Positions 49,040 to 61,206 of a stretch of DNA of 64,000 nt are shown here, piece after piece (the stretch's first letter is position 1; every line of letters starts with the position of its first letter). Origin of the DNA: Megalopta genalis (taxonomy: Eukaryota; Arthropoda; Insecta; Hymenoptera; Halictidae); assembly GCF_051020955.1 (NCBI RefSeq), contig NC_135015.1, positions 12,018,616 to 12,082,615 on the forward strand, written 5' to 3'. The notes beneath the pieces are model-generated. The model was not told where the DNA came from. It saw only the letters and a list, made by a program, of their open reading frames with translations, and made no database searches. Both the position numbers and the translations under genes were made by a program.

Positions 49040-50799
49040 AGAGAGAATTTACTGTATTTAATGTTTCATTAACGAATTCGTCTTTCGCAGCTCCTAACAG
49101 TCTCTATTGCCAGACGAAAAACAAAAAGCTTGCATCTTGCATATATCGGCAAAGAAATAAATTTGTCATTGTAAAATATGAGATCGCGATTGCACTCGTG
49201 CGACAATGGTAACGAATGTGTTAAATCACCCCAACTGCATTATTCCAATTCAGCACAATACCAATCTTCCATGAAGGGAAGTGATTACTTTGCTTCTATT
49301 TAAATAAAGAATACCGACGAAGAATTGAATAATAAGGTCTCCGATCCCTTTAAAGCTCGCGCATAAGTGGAGCAATGGGTATGCTAATAATAGGCGATAA
49401 ACAATGGGGCCGAGATCTTCCAGTCTATTGCGGTGAATTCAGAATTCTGTTTTAAGATTTCGCAATAATAGACACGACGGTATTGTTTTACACGTTTCTT
49501 GAGCAATTTCGCACTCGTTGAATGCGTTTTGTACACTTTGATGCTCGAATGTGATGCACTGTCCGTATTTAGGAGCAAAACAATGCTTCGCATAACTTTG
49601 GCGATAACAAATGACAATGCTTCTGAAATATTTGTTTTATTGTCTGCGTTGCTATTGTTAAATGCTTGTGCATGTTGGCCATAATTTCATTAGCTTTCGA
49701 AGCACTGTACAGGTTCTAACACCGTAGAATTCATCGTTGCGATCTTCCCCTAATTGTTTTTCATTACAGTTATAATAATACGGCAATTCTCATCTTATCG
49801 ATCACAGGAGAACCTAGTAATTCCTTGAATAATATATTGCATTCAGATATTTATGTATTCGTAAAAGGCATTCAGCGTTTCTGGTACGATTGTTCAATAT
49901 TTTTATGCGTTCCTTATGTGTTTTTCATTTCGAGAGCCTCCGTTCGAAATACTAGATAGAATAAATTACTTTCCAATTGCCATACGCGTCTAAATCAGTA
50001 TAGAGATACAAATAGCACCTGTTCGATAAATTCTAACCAACATTGATAACCAGTAACTGCATAATCGAAAATCACGCGTTACTAAGTCACAAGTGAATTG
50101 CGGATCACTGCGCGAAATCAAAATTTTCTGCATAAATTCAAGGCAAATGGAAATGTCCTATCTTCTTTAATCACTTTAATAGAGATTCAACATTCTTTTC
50201 CTCTGTTCGCTGCTTGAAATTTCATTGGTACGCTTCTGTAATAAACGCACAAATTCCGCAATCCAGTCGGAAGAAATGAAATTCATTTGGTTTTCATGTG
50301 TCTGTTCAAACTATCGCGTAACAGAAACTAGACCGACGCGAAAATCGTAGCCGATAAATAGCAGAGAGCGGTTTGTGATTTTCGAACGTTCGCGTCAATC
50401 TCTGAGGAGACGTGCTCAACCGTGTATTGAATCGGGCAGCTGACGTTTCGAACGTTTGCTGACGGAAAACATAACATACCGGCACACCGAACCGTTTCTA
50501 ACTTGGTTAGGAACGCCTGATTTCGGTAGGAACGTTTATCGAACACTTTTCCGTTTTGTTTTAATAATCCTCACGGTTCACACTAAAATTGCTCCCTCGA
50601 TTCATTTTCGGCCTGCGAATGCGCTCAAATTGGTTCTGTCCGACGCAAGTTCCGAAGCTGAAAGAACTTCCCTCGCGTTGCCACTTTTTATTTCTCTGTT
50701 CCGCGTCCATTATTCTCTCAACTTTTTTCCCCCATAGACGCGGTATTGTACTCTATTCCAGTTAAACAGGTTGCAGAAACGTTTCCCTCGAATCTTATA

Positions 50800-50830
50800 A
50801 CTAGACCGCGGATTTTTATGCATTTATGGC
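50800..50830 (+). repeat. Solo GACTGCGGAT-type end
   Basis: CTAGACCGCGGATTTTTATG followed by CATTTATGGC. The opposite end is not visible. Confidence 0.6.
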
Positions 50831-52426
50831 AGACACACCGATTTGCGAAACCCAGAGAAATGTGTGCCCATGGCAACCGAAATAAATTTACGTTCCGCGG
50901 GAACAGGCATTTCTTTCTTATTTAGATTTGTATGAAACGTTTCATGAGAATTCGCAGAAAGATCTGCAGTCTACTTGTGACTAGCTCGTTAGTTTCGAAT
51001 GTACCGGGTGTGCTGTGACGTTCGGAATTTGTTGCAGCGGTGCACGCGGAACAACGGCAGTGAGAAAAGTTCATATCTCCTCTTTCATTTTCCTTCTGAA
51101 TCGTCGCTATTTTTGCACTCAATGAAACGCTTATTTACATTAGATTTTTATTTATATTTTTTAATTATGTTTTCATTTGTATTTTTAATGACACTTTTTT
51201 CAGTATAATTTGATTTAATGTTCAATTACATTTTTTTCTTAAAGTCAATTCATGCGAATCGCAATATTTATATTATTACGAAACTAATTGTAAATGTCCG
51301 TAGTACAACATTCTGTTTACGATTATTGTATGAACTTTTCCCATTGTTTCGCAGCCCTTGTTCTTCACTGCAATTTATTTTTTCTTTTCTATCTGAAATT
51401 TTAGTTGCATTCAGACTGAACAATCAATTTAACAATTCGCTAATTACCCGGAACAAGAGTAATACAAATAATTAGACAGCGGATGATTGTGCGAGCAAAT
51501 GTTTTCACAGCCAGATGAGTAAAAATCTCGCTTCGTATTAAGATGACATTTTCCTTAATTTCCGAAAAAGAATCTGTCGAATTAGAACTTTATTTTACAT
51601 TACAATTCTTTTTTATGCTAACAATGCATTTAAAGTTGCGCAGTCTGTAAACAACTGCAAGAATAAGCTTTTCAATTTTCATAACAATTGGCGTATTCCA
51701 CTCTTATCAATCGCCTTGTTATACCTATACATATATCATTTGGTTTTCAAGGCAAAGCTTGAAAATGATCTCGCGCAAATAATCAAGTTAGTAATCACTG
51801 AATGCCTAAATCATCGTAATTCGCTTATAACGATCGGTTATCATACGGAGAGCCTCTGTTCTAAGTTCTAACAGTGATCAAATTCATTTCCCTTATCCAT
51901 CTAGATTAATGCTTATTCAAAAACATGCTCATGCAACCTCGTGTTCTTTCTGAATGTCATCTCTCATGCATCAGGGCATGCCTCGCGTACGCAAGAATCC
52001 CGCGACGCGCTAAAAACAACACGACGATTAAAACACGACGTGGTCGTCGACCTGGCTATTACTTACGACGGCATAACATATCTCAATATTGTGCACTCAA
52101 TTCTCGTCCAATGCAGCTTGCATGTGATCTCATCCCACGAACAAATAGTCTCAAGTGTAGTGTGCATTGGTGTGAGGAAAACGTTCTGTGCGATTGGTGA
52201 TGAATCAACGCCGATCATAGGAAATACTTTCTTTTTACAAAAAATATCGTACTCGATTCATTGTTCGTCTAGCAATATGTGGGTACGTGGATGAATCGAA
52301 AACATTATCTGTACCATTTGTACCATTTTGTTTTTTATGTACGGTAAGCCTGCGAAAGTCTTTTGCGTTTCTCAGATAGGAGTCGAAAATATTTTTCAGC
52401 TAAGAATGAGAACGTAGCTAATATGT

Positions 52427-52560
52427 CGACTGCGGATTTTATGCATTTATGAGAAACATGTTTAAGTGTCATTTAAAACAGAAGAAAAATTGAAAGAGTT
52501 CTAGAATATTCATATACTATTTCGAACTCATTGCAATTACTAGAGAAAAGAGGATATTTC
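52427..52560 (+). repeat. GACTGCGGAT-type MITE, 5' part
   Basis: CGACTGCGGATTTTATGCAT, followed after about 90 bases by ATACTATTTCGAACTCATTG, which matches the interior of the complete copies. The 3' end is eroded. Confidence 0.6.
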
Positions 52561-53942
52561 TAAATGACACCTGTTTCTTGCAACTGACACATCAAATTTC
52601 TATCTTGCATAAAATACTTAAGATTTTGGGCTAAAAAAGGGATTTTTACAAATTTCCAAAGTTCTGATTTCTCGTACTTTGCTAAATTAGTAAAAAGTCA
52701 ATAGCTCTACTGATAAAAAAATTGGCACCGATTTTCTTCATAATATTCAACAAAACTCAAGCCGGAAGAAACTTTTGAAACAGCGACTTTCGCAGGGTCA
52801 AGTCAGTCAAACTGTTTAGATCTTTACGATCTTTTATCTACTACGTATACAATTAATCATTTGTTACGTATGTTTCCAAAGTATACAAAAATCTGTGTAA
52901 TAAGTGTTGTGACAAAATTACAACACTTTTATCGCGATTACGTTTGCATGATCTCGTCACACATTTTTATTTGTGGCATATTTATATTGCCTTAAACACG
53001 TGGCGAAGATTAGCTAGACTCTGATGCTCGATGTTGTTCACGGTCGAGCAAATTCATCGGCGAAGTGTCATTCTCTTCCGTTTCTGTAGCATTTAAGCGT
53101 CGAAGCTTAAATCTAAGAAGCCAGCAAGCCATGTACCGGATATTCAACTTTCTTCGTGGATACTAAAACTCTATGGAACTATTATACCATTCTCTGGTTT
53201 GGACCAACAGGGACATTACGATCTAATGCTCTTTTATTGGTCGAGAGCAATAAAGAACTTTCAGGGATGTGCATATGCAGCAACAGGAGGTACAAGTTAT
53301 TTAATTGTTTCGTCGTTTTCTTGAGCTTCCATGGCCTCGTTACAAAAGAGACGTAAAATGATGTAAGAAAATATTAATACGATTCTGCACTAAAATCATA
53401 ACACTCGTAAAAAAATGGAGGTCCTTTATTTTCATCTCACAATGCTGTTTTTCATGGTAAAATTTATGAAAAGAAAGCCAAATTCTTTAAACGACCTTAA
53501 CAAGTTCATTTCAAAGCATGGAAATTATATAACAATGTAAAAAAAAAACTTACCGAGTATTCGTATTCTTTCAATTGAAAGATGACTGTTTCGATTCGTC
53601 TGTGATCGAAGCAGCAGATTTATTATTATAACAAAGAGTCCTCTCCGATTTTAGGGTACAGTGAAATTAAAGAAAACAACGAGAGGACAATTGCTTCTTC
53701 TCCGATAATTTTAATATCCTTATATCCTTTTTTACACTGTTTTAATTCTTGGACTTTAAATGCGACTTTTTTTCGTCTATAGCCATTTTTAGCCATAAAT
53801 GACTAGACGAAATATTAAAGTATAAAAACATGTTAGAAAAATTTCCAAATGTTACTATATACTCTTCACTTTATTGAAATAATTAAAAAGTGAAATTTAG
53901 TTATATGTAATTTCCGTGTCCGACAATTGAGTTAGACAATTT

Positions 53943-54030
53943 TTTTTATTTTGCATAAAGTTTCACAGTCTGCTGATCAGTCTTCGATCCCTCCCCCTCG
54001 GTCATCACCAGACTGTGGATCCTTATGCAA
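53943..54030. repeat. Two GACTGCGGAT-type ends, back to back
   Basis: A reversed end (complement CAGACTGTGAAACTTTATGC, about 53943-53972) is followed 35 bases later by a forward end (CAGACTGTGGATCCTTATGC, from about 54008). Confidence 0.55.
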
Positions 54031-54593
54031 GAAGAGAATTATCCACATCGATTACAAAACACAGAAATCCAATACAACATTCTTCCTTTCTAGTTGTTAC
54101 ATCGTATCGTATTGTAATCGAATGAAAATACGTATAAAGTACACATGTACCTTTTCATGAAAGAGTTGTGTTTATTTTGTCGTTCTTAATTATTTGACTT
54201 TATTGCGTAAGTGTGATCATGTTTCAATGGAATAAGGTATCGGGCGGACGACCTATCCATCAAACACAATATAACTTTGAACCACGTTATATCATAAACT
54301 CATAAATACAACATCGACCCATATTCGTGGTTCCCATTCAATTATACTTCCATCAGAGCGGTATCTGTTGTGCAAGGTTAACCGTATAGAATAGAATTCC
54401 ACGTCTAACGCTATCCGAGGATCACACGATTAAGTCTTAGTTCCCGTTGAAAAGGTTAATTGTTCGCCGATGAGACAGAGAATCCATTTTTCCCTTTGGA
54501 AGCGACATTTTTCTGGGACATTCAATTGGTCTTTAATTCACGGCACGTTGATTAAAGGGGCCGCCTAAGAGGCACTTTCAATTTTTCCCGGCT

Positions 54594-54633
54594 CCCCCCT
54601 CCCCCCCCCCCCCCGTACCCTCGGCAGGGGGGG
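54594..54633. repeat. C6TC14 tract next to G7
   Basis: A run of six C, T, then fourteen C (54594-54614), followed 12 bases later by seven G (54627-54633). It could fold as a C-G hairpin or support i-motif/G-quadruplex forms. The tract may also be mis-sized by sequencing. Confidence 0.85.
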
Positions 54634-55120
54634 AAAATAAATCGTGACGTCTCATTGTTAGCCGGGGAACGCCGACAATGCGATGGAAACCGGCGATCAA
54701 GAGTTCCCGCGGAAAAGCGAAATTGCTGTCGCGGAACTTGTATTTCTAACTGCCGTTGGAATGTCGGGGGCCGGGTCTGGCAGAACGCGTTTATTGCCGG
54801 GTATTCATCGGCCCATGAATGGCAAGATTAAGCTTTTCGAGTACGCTTATTTAAGTTACTCGTCTTGCCGGATCCGCGCCTCCACGCCGAGCCACGAGGC
54901 AAGAATATTTAAAGAGACTTCCAAAACGGTGCGTAATGGATTATCCGAGTCGCACCCGCTGAAAAATACGAACGAAACTGCCATGGCTGGGAACTTGACG
55001 CGGAAGAAACTCGGAGTAATCTCTCGGCTGTGTATTTTCCTTCCCTTTTTTTCAGTTTTCCTTCGTCCCATCTCCCTCTCTTTCTCTCTTCCCGTTGCTC
55101 TTAAACGAAACGCTGCTACG

Positions 55121-55530
55121 ACGATTTATGAGATTATTTCGTGAGTCTCTCTTTGAATCGGTTAGCAAGGGACCCAGCGTTCTTAATAATACGATCGTTT
55201 AAACGGAATTTGTTCCTTCATTTGTCTTTTTCCTCTAGAAAATAGAAAATTGTATGCTGCATTTCTTTTTCGTTCTTTAACCCCTTAACGGCCTCTGACC
55301 TCTGCACCAAATTAACAAGGAATAGTTTTAAAGTATTCGATTTCTCCGACGATTTACGAGATGATCTAGCGAGTCTCTTTTTGAATCAGGTAGCCAAGCA
55401 TCCGCGTTCTTAATAATGTGATCGTTTAAGTGAAATTTGTTCCTGCGTTTGTCCTTTTCCTTCGGAAAGTAAAAAATTGTGTGCTGCATTGGCTTCTTGT
55501 TTTTTAATCCCTACACTAAATTAACGAAAA
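55121..55530. repeat. Tandem duplication, period 228 bp
   Basis: ACGATTTATGAGATTATTTC at 55121 recurs as ACGATTTACGAGATGATCTA at 55349. Matching GCGTTCTTAATAAT, GATCGTTTAA, GAAATTTGTTCCT, GTCCTTTTCC and GTGCTGCAT blocks follow in the same order and spacing in both units. Unit 2 lacks about 20 bases around the TTAACCCCTTAACGGCC segment of unit 1. Confidence 0.88.
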
Positions 55531-56112
55531 ATACACGAGGGAATCGAGCGACGTAAATTTTCTTTTGACAATCGAATTGAAAGTATTGGAATTGACGTGC
55601 AATTCTGATGTGACACATAGGAAAATAAGCTTTAAGGAGTTTAAGGAGTTAAAGAAGTTTTGATCCAATAAAAGATATTGTTGCATCCGACATATTTCAG
55701 CTCAGCATCGGAGAAGTTAGGGTATTTTTGCTGGCTGTGACTTGCTACTGTTAGTTGTTTATGCTATTTTTTGTACAGTAATCGTGATCGTTTGAGCAAC
55801 TTTGAACGTTTAAAAAAAATATAACTATTGAAAAACGGAATTATTTTAACGTAGATTAATTTTAATTATTTATTTGTACTCTACTTATTGATTTGAAAAA
55901 TCTCTGGCATTTGTCGAAGTTTATTAATGTTTCTAATTTTACTTTATTGCGCATCGTCTGATTATTTAATTCATCCCTTCAGATCTCAATGAAAGATAAC
56001 ATAACCTTAAGTTTGGAATGCACACAATTATACTTGTATAATTTATCAATATGTTCATTATGCCAAGGAGGGTATGGTACTTGAGTTTGATTTTGTTGAA
56101 CTAATTTATTAA

Positions 56113-56353
56113 CACGTTCCGTGCCACGTGTACCATCCACGGTACACGCTTGCATGTTTACTTAGTGAACTGAACAAATTGTTTACAAGAAATTTAGAAC
56201 CGAAGAATCAATTTCCACCGCAAGAATGGGCGTTGATAAGTTTTTGTTACGTTGTTATGTGTACGAGAATTAATAATTGCACGTAATACATCAAGTTTTA
56301 GTAAAATATCAAAGTGTGAAGATTCGAGTAAAAAAAGCTCGGCACGGAACGTG
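56113..56353. mobile_element. piggyBac-like MITE with CACGTTCCGTGCC ends
   Basis: TTAA at 56109-56112 and 56354-56357. Both ends read CACGTTCCGTGCC inward, a 13-bp perfect TIR, with a 241-bp non-coding interior. Confidence 0.8.
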
Positions 56354-58131
56354 TTAAACAATAACATTTGGTTTCAATGTGACGTAAAAAGGAATCAATG
56401 GAGATAATGGGACGCGTCTTCTACAGGCATCTGAAAGGGCCACTGTCACAACATTTGTTCCCGATGAGTCACCGAACAGTAGACCAAAATGGCAGCAGAG
56501 CAAAAGGTGTTCCGCGTTCTTCAATTAAGCAAAACAGATTCGATTAGCATTGCGCAACGGAAGTTTCGAGTTCGTTTGAGCCAACTACCGTCAATTAGGT
56601 GAACTATCTATGATTGGCATAGGAATTTGCAACAACCGGATGTTTGCCTAGCATCGAAGGTTCCGAGGAATCCGTGGGTATCCTATTCGAATGTTCGAAT
56701 TGTTCACCTTTTTATAATTGACCCGTATATATAGTAAACATTATCGTATCGTTCTTCTTGAAATTACAATATTCGTCTGTGGCGTCATTGAACATTGGCC
56801 AATCGAGGGTGGATTAAAATATTGACATTTCATTTAATTACTTGGCGATACACAAACGTTATTTGTGCGCACGATGTTCTATTTAATTCGGATAAATGTA
56901 TGCTGTTTATTTATGTTATTTATTAATATCGATCTTTCGAATTTGTAGACGCAGTCGAACGAATATGAACGAAGCTCGTAATTAGAATAACACTTTATTG
57001 TTCGATTTTGTTATAGAAGTTATCAATGGTAAGAAAATAATTTTCTATAATTTGTTCGCTGTTATTGAAAGTCGTACGTTGTTAAATCATTTCATTGTTT
57101 TATTCGCAATGATTTATCGACGCTGGTCGTAAAAACGTCATTATCCGTTTAATTAAACTGAAACATGTTCGATCGAAGACCATTCTTTGACGCACACGGA
57201 TTCGATCGTTATCTGACTTTTACAGTCAGTTGTATTGAGTACAATTTTAATCCTTTTTTCCATTACTAACGAGGTATCACAAAGCCAGACTGTACGTAAC
57301 AGAATTTAATTAATAACTTCTGATTTATACGAGCGAATACCGATACGGATTTCATACTCGACAATAGGACATTTTTATTGTGAGTTTGATTGACTGACTA
57401 TCAAACCCTTGGGATCGTTTTTCTAATCGAGGTTATTGGGTTAGCAAAATCCAAATTCATTAAAATTGAATGTGTATTATGATAGCTTCAATTTACAGAC
57501 ATAAATTTATCGACTTAATGTTACACTGATGCAGCGAACATGTGTACGTGGAAATTGTTTTTGCTCCTATTTATTATGATTATAAATTATCGTATGAACC
57601 AGAATTTACAATTTTGAAATAAACAGCTCGCATGGGGCGAGTTCATCTTGACAATCAGTGAACGAGTGCATTGACCGTTACAAATTACAAGTATTACAAG
57701 TATTTTCAATAAAATTACAATAGGGACCCTTTTATTCGAAGATTTATTTTTTTAATATCCTGATACAAAAACATTCTATTATCTAAAAATTGCATTCGAG
57801 TTCTCTATTAGGTGATAATGTATCCGAATAATACAATGATTAGATAATACTGAATACTTCTTTAAGGGATAAAATTAAATTATTAATATAATTTAATAAA
57901 ATTACATTATTAATAAAATTACATTATTAAACAAACAGGAACTTTTTGAACTATGACCGATCAATAAATAAAAGGCCGTCTGTTACAAGATATTAAATAG
58001 AAAAAGATATTAATATAAAGTAACTGATGTGAATGAAATTGTTGCGTTCCAAACCTATTTAAAGAAAAATCAGGTGTTATTTATCAATTGTATGCAGTAA
58101 ATGTATAAAACACAATTTAGGCGCAATAATG

Positions 58132-58336
58132 ACTAGACTGCGAATTTCACGCATTTAATGCAAAAATGAGTAAATGAAATATAAAATTGTGACGGCGTAA
58201 AAAGAATTTCACAGTACGGTTACACTATTTTCAACTCAACAAAATTATTCAAAGAAACAATTAATTTTTATTTAATTTCGATTTCTTAGAATCGTCTTAG
58301 AAAATTTTTATTTTGCATGAAGATCCGCAGCAGTCC
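58132..58336. mobile_element. GACTGCGGAT-type MITE, complete pair of ends
   Basis: The left end ACTAGACTGCGAATTTCACG and the right end whose complement is GGACTGCTGCGGATCTTCAT enclose about 205 bases. The interior TTTTCAACTCAACAAAATTA aligns with the element at 25307-25508. Non-coding. Confidence 0.78.
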
Positions 58337-60641
58337 AATAATTACACAGGCCCTCGTTATCGAAAAAATGATATCGTCGATATCGACGTGAAGCGATCGA
58401 ACGAGACTCGAATAACGTGTCCGATCACTGGTAATTATTTCCCCTAATTGTAATACGAGCACGCGTATTTCGGTCGAGCTCCCAAACGCCGGCGACCGGC
58501 CGGGAAACGATGTCGTTTGCTTAAAATATTCGCGTTTGTCTCGCATTTTGTTGAACGGTTCTTTTTTTTTTATCGCGGCTCAAATGACATCAGATGATTA
58601 AGTCAGAGTGATTTGTCATTCACCGTATTCGTAAAGGGCAAAGATACTCGGCGTGTTTACGCCTCGTATATATGCGCATACATTTGGCGCAAGACTTTAC
58701 CGGGTCTCTTGATCATGAGAATGAAAATGAAAATGATAATTTGTCGTATACGAATCAGCAAGTCAAATACAAGCGAGTTAGACGCGGCGCTCGCTCCTTC
58801 GCCCGCGAACACAGAAAGAATGCTGATTTTCGCCGGTGGAACACGCGATAACTGAAATTATGCATGCATTTACGAAACATATTTTATCACTGTCTTTCCT
58901 ACGCGACGTCGTCTTTGGATCAATTTTATCTGCGCGGCCGTGGACGATCTACTCGGACTCGTCAAAAGATTGTCGAAATAAATATGGATGAGTCGCGCGA
59001 AGCGCTTCGGTACCGTAAGCGCTAGATTTAGTGGCCACATTGCTCGTGTCAACACCAAAAATTATCGAGAATGTTCGATGAGTGTGTGCAGACTTCATGG
59101 ATTCGATTCGTATTTGTGTGTTTCGAAGGTTAAATTTGTAATTACGGTGACTCGCACTGAAAATCGACCGCACGATTATTTGAAGTTCAAGGTGTGAAAT
59201 GAAGTACGAAATAGATTAATTCCTAATATATCCACTAAAGCAATTACTTTCTTTCGGATGTATTTTATTCTATGCAAACAGAAACATAACAAAATATTAC
59301 GTGATTTATAAAAAAGCTAAAATATGTTCGACAAGTGAAGCTCGCAGTGAACTTCGGCCGCGAAATATTTTACGAAATAATTGATCAGAAAATTAAAGTA
59401 ATTAAACGAATATAATATTTTGTTGGGTATCTCTTACTTCTCTTAACACTTAGACAAACTTTTTGGCATAGGCCCGACTAATTTTTCGGTTAAAGAAGTC
59501 GTTATCGGCAGCCATTCTTCGAGAAGTGCGAATCCATCTTGTGAAAAGTTCACGGAGCAAATTTTAATCGGATTTTTTTGATGACTTTAGTTGGATGGCA
59601 ATGTTGCGTTTCAAATCTGCCTATTGTTGCAAACTCCTATGAATTTCTCTCACAAGTAAAGGATAAATATAAGACAGATTGAATAAATATGTAACCAAAG
59701 ATTCCATTGTTATCGCTGGGTTTCTTACAATCATATTAAAGCACACAATTTTCTATTTCGTCAATGTTCTTCCATGGTGCACTCTCAGTTTTACAAACAA
59801 CATTCTGCCGCTCGGGAATGTTTAACGAATAAATATCCTTCCTTCCGAACGAATTAATAATCTCCCTAAGATGTCACGTTTTATAGGGTTTATTAAAAGA
59901 TTCTATCTCCGCCAGAAACCGTCTAACACGAATCGCCATACTTTTCCAAGCTCATTGGACAAGTGTTCCCCAAGAGCTGTTCATAAAATTCTCATCTTTA
60001 CCGTTTCGCGATTAATTATGTCCCGTTGACGAAAGTTCCGCAACGAAGTATGCGAAACAAGGAATTTAATAATTCTGTTTTATGGAGTCGCACTGCAAGA
60101 CCCTTTTCCGCCAAGCGACGGGTGTAAATGATTATAACTCCGCGGCGAAGAATCGTTTTGGTCGAACGGAAGAGGGAGATCCGGATCGCGCGGCGCCCAT
60201 TGGTCGAAAGAATCGTTTATTTCCCGCGTTAGGAAGTTTAAGGTCTACGGACTTAATTAAAATCCACTGGGCAAGTTTCGACGGAATCTGTTCGGAAAGA
60301 AATATTCTCCGCGCCGACTCTTTCATGTGGCAAGAAATCTGTTCAACAAGTGGGGTCGTAAAACCGTCAAATATATTTCCCCGAGTTCCAGTTATGAAAA
60401 CTTTCCCCGCTGTTTATACGAAATAATTAGGTGTTTGCCAGAAAACTACACGCGAAATTCCCTACTTTCGCTGATCGCTCTGCTCCCTCAGGGGTATCTC
60501 TACTATCACAGGAATTCTCTTCGCATTCGCCTATAGTTTCTAACAGGTTTTACCATTTTCTTCGAGTTTCCTACTTCAGACGAGTATTTTTATATTGTCA
60601 GGTTATTTTTTTTATGTCGTCTAAAATCGACGGGCAGAGTC

Positions 60642-61206
60642 CAGACCTGGGCATATTTGAAATAACATTGTTTCAAATATTATTTCAAATAACGTGTTAC
60701 TTTATTTCATTGTCATTTCCATGTCGGTGATCACATTTGAAATATCATATGGAATAATCTCATTTTATGTTATAATTGTTTGAAATAATTATGGAATGCT
60801 TCATGAAAATTATATGGTGACCTAATTATTAGCTCCGAGTCTGGCTTGTTCTGACATCCTTACTGACATTTCTGCAAGATAAGGTGGACCGAACTGACTG
60901 TGTTAAACGATTATCCAATAATGAGATGATCCAGTAATGATTTCTTCGAATAAAATTTTCTTAATGCATATCATGCATTATTATTTTGATATATGCATTA
61001 TTATTATGCATTATTATTTGGTGCATATTATTTTGGAAATTATTTCTTTTGTCATGTTTGAAATAAAAGTACGACGAAATAATTCATTATTTGAGATTAC
61101 TATTATTTCACATGAATCGATATTATTTTTATTTTCAAATAACGATTCGAAATGAATTGTTTCAAATAGTTATTTCTTATTTTCGTTTGAAATAAAATAT
61201 GCCCTG
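60642..61206. mobile_element. A/T-rich TIR element of TTTGAAATAA units (hAT-like)
   Basis: The left end CAGACCTGGGCATATTTGAA and the inverted right end CAGGGCATATTTTATTTCAA enclose 565 bases made mostly of TTTCAAATA/TATTTGAAA motifs in both orientations and ATGCATTATTATT repeats. It is architecturally parallel to the element at 24057-24616 but with a different core motif. The 72-codon open frame inside is low complexity. Confidence 0.5.

Noticed and set aside
54683..55144. 153-codon plus-strand open frame in a GC-rich island, among the longest in the window
   Set aside because: No recognisable domain and no convincing splice context. Its 3' end runs into the 228-bp tandem duplication. GC-rich islands lack stops by composition.
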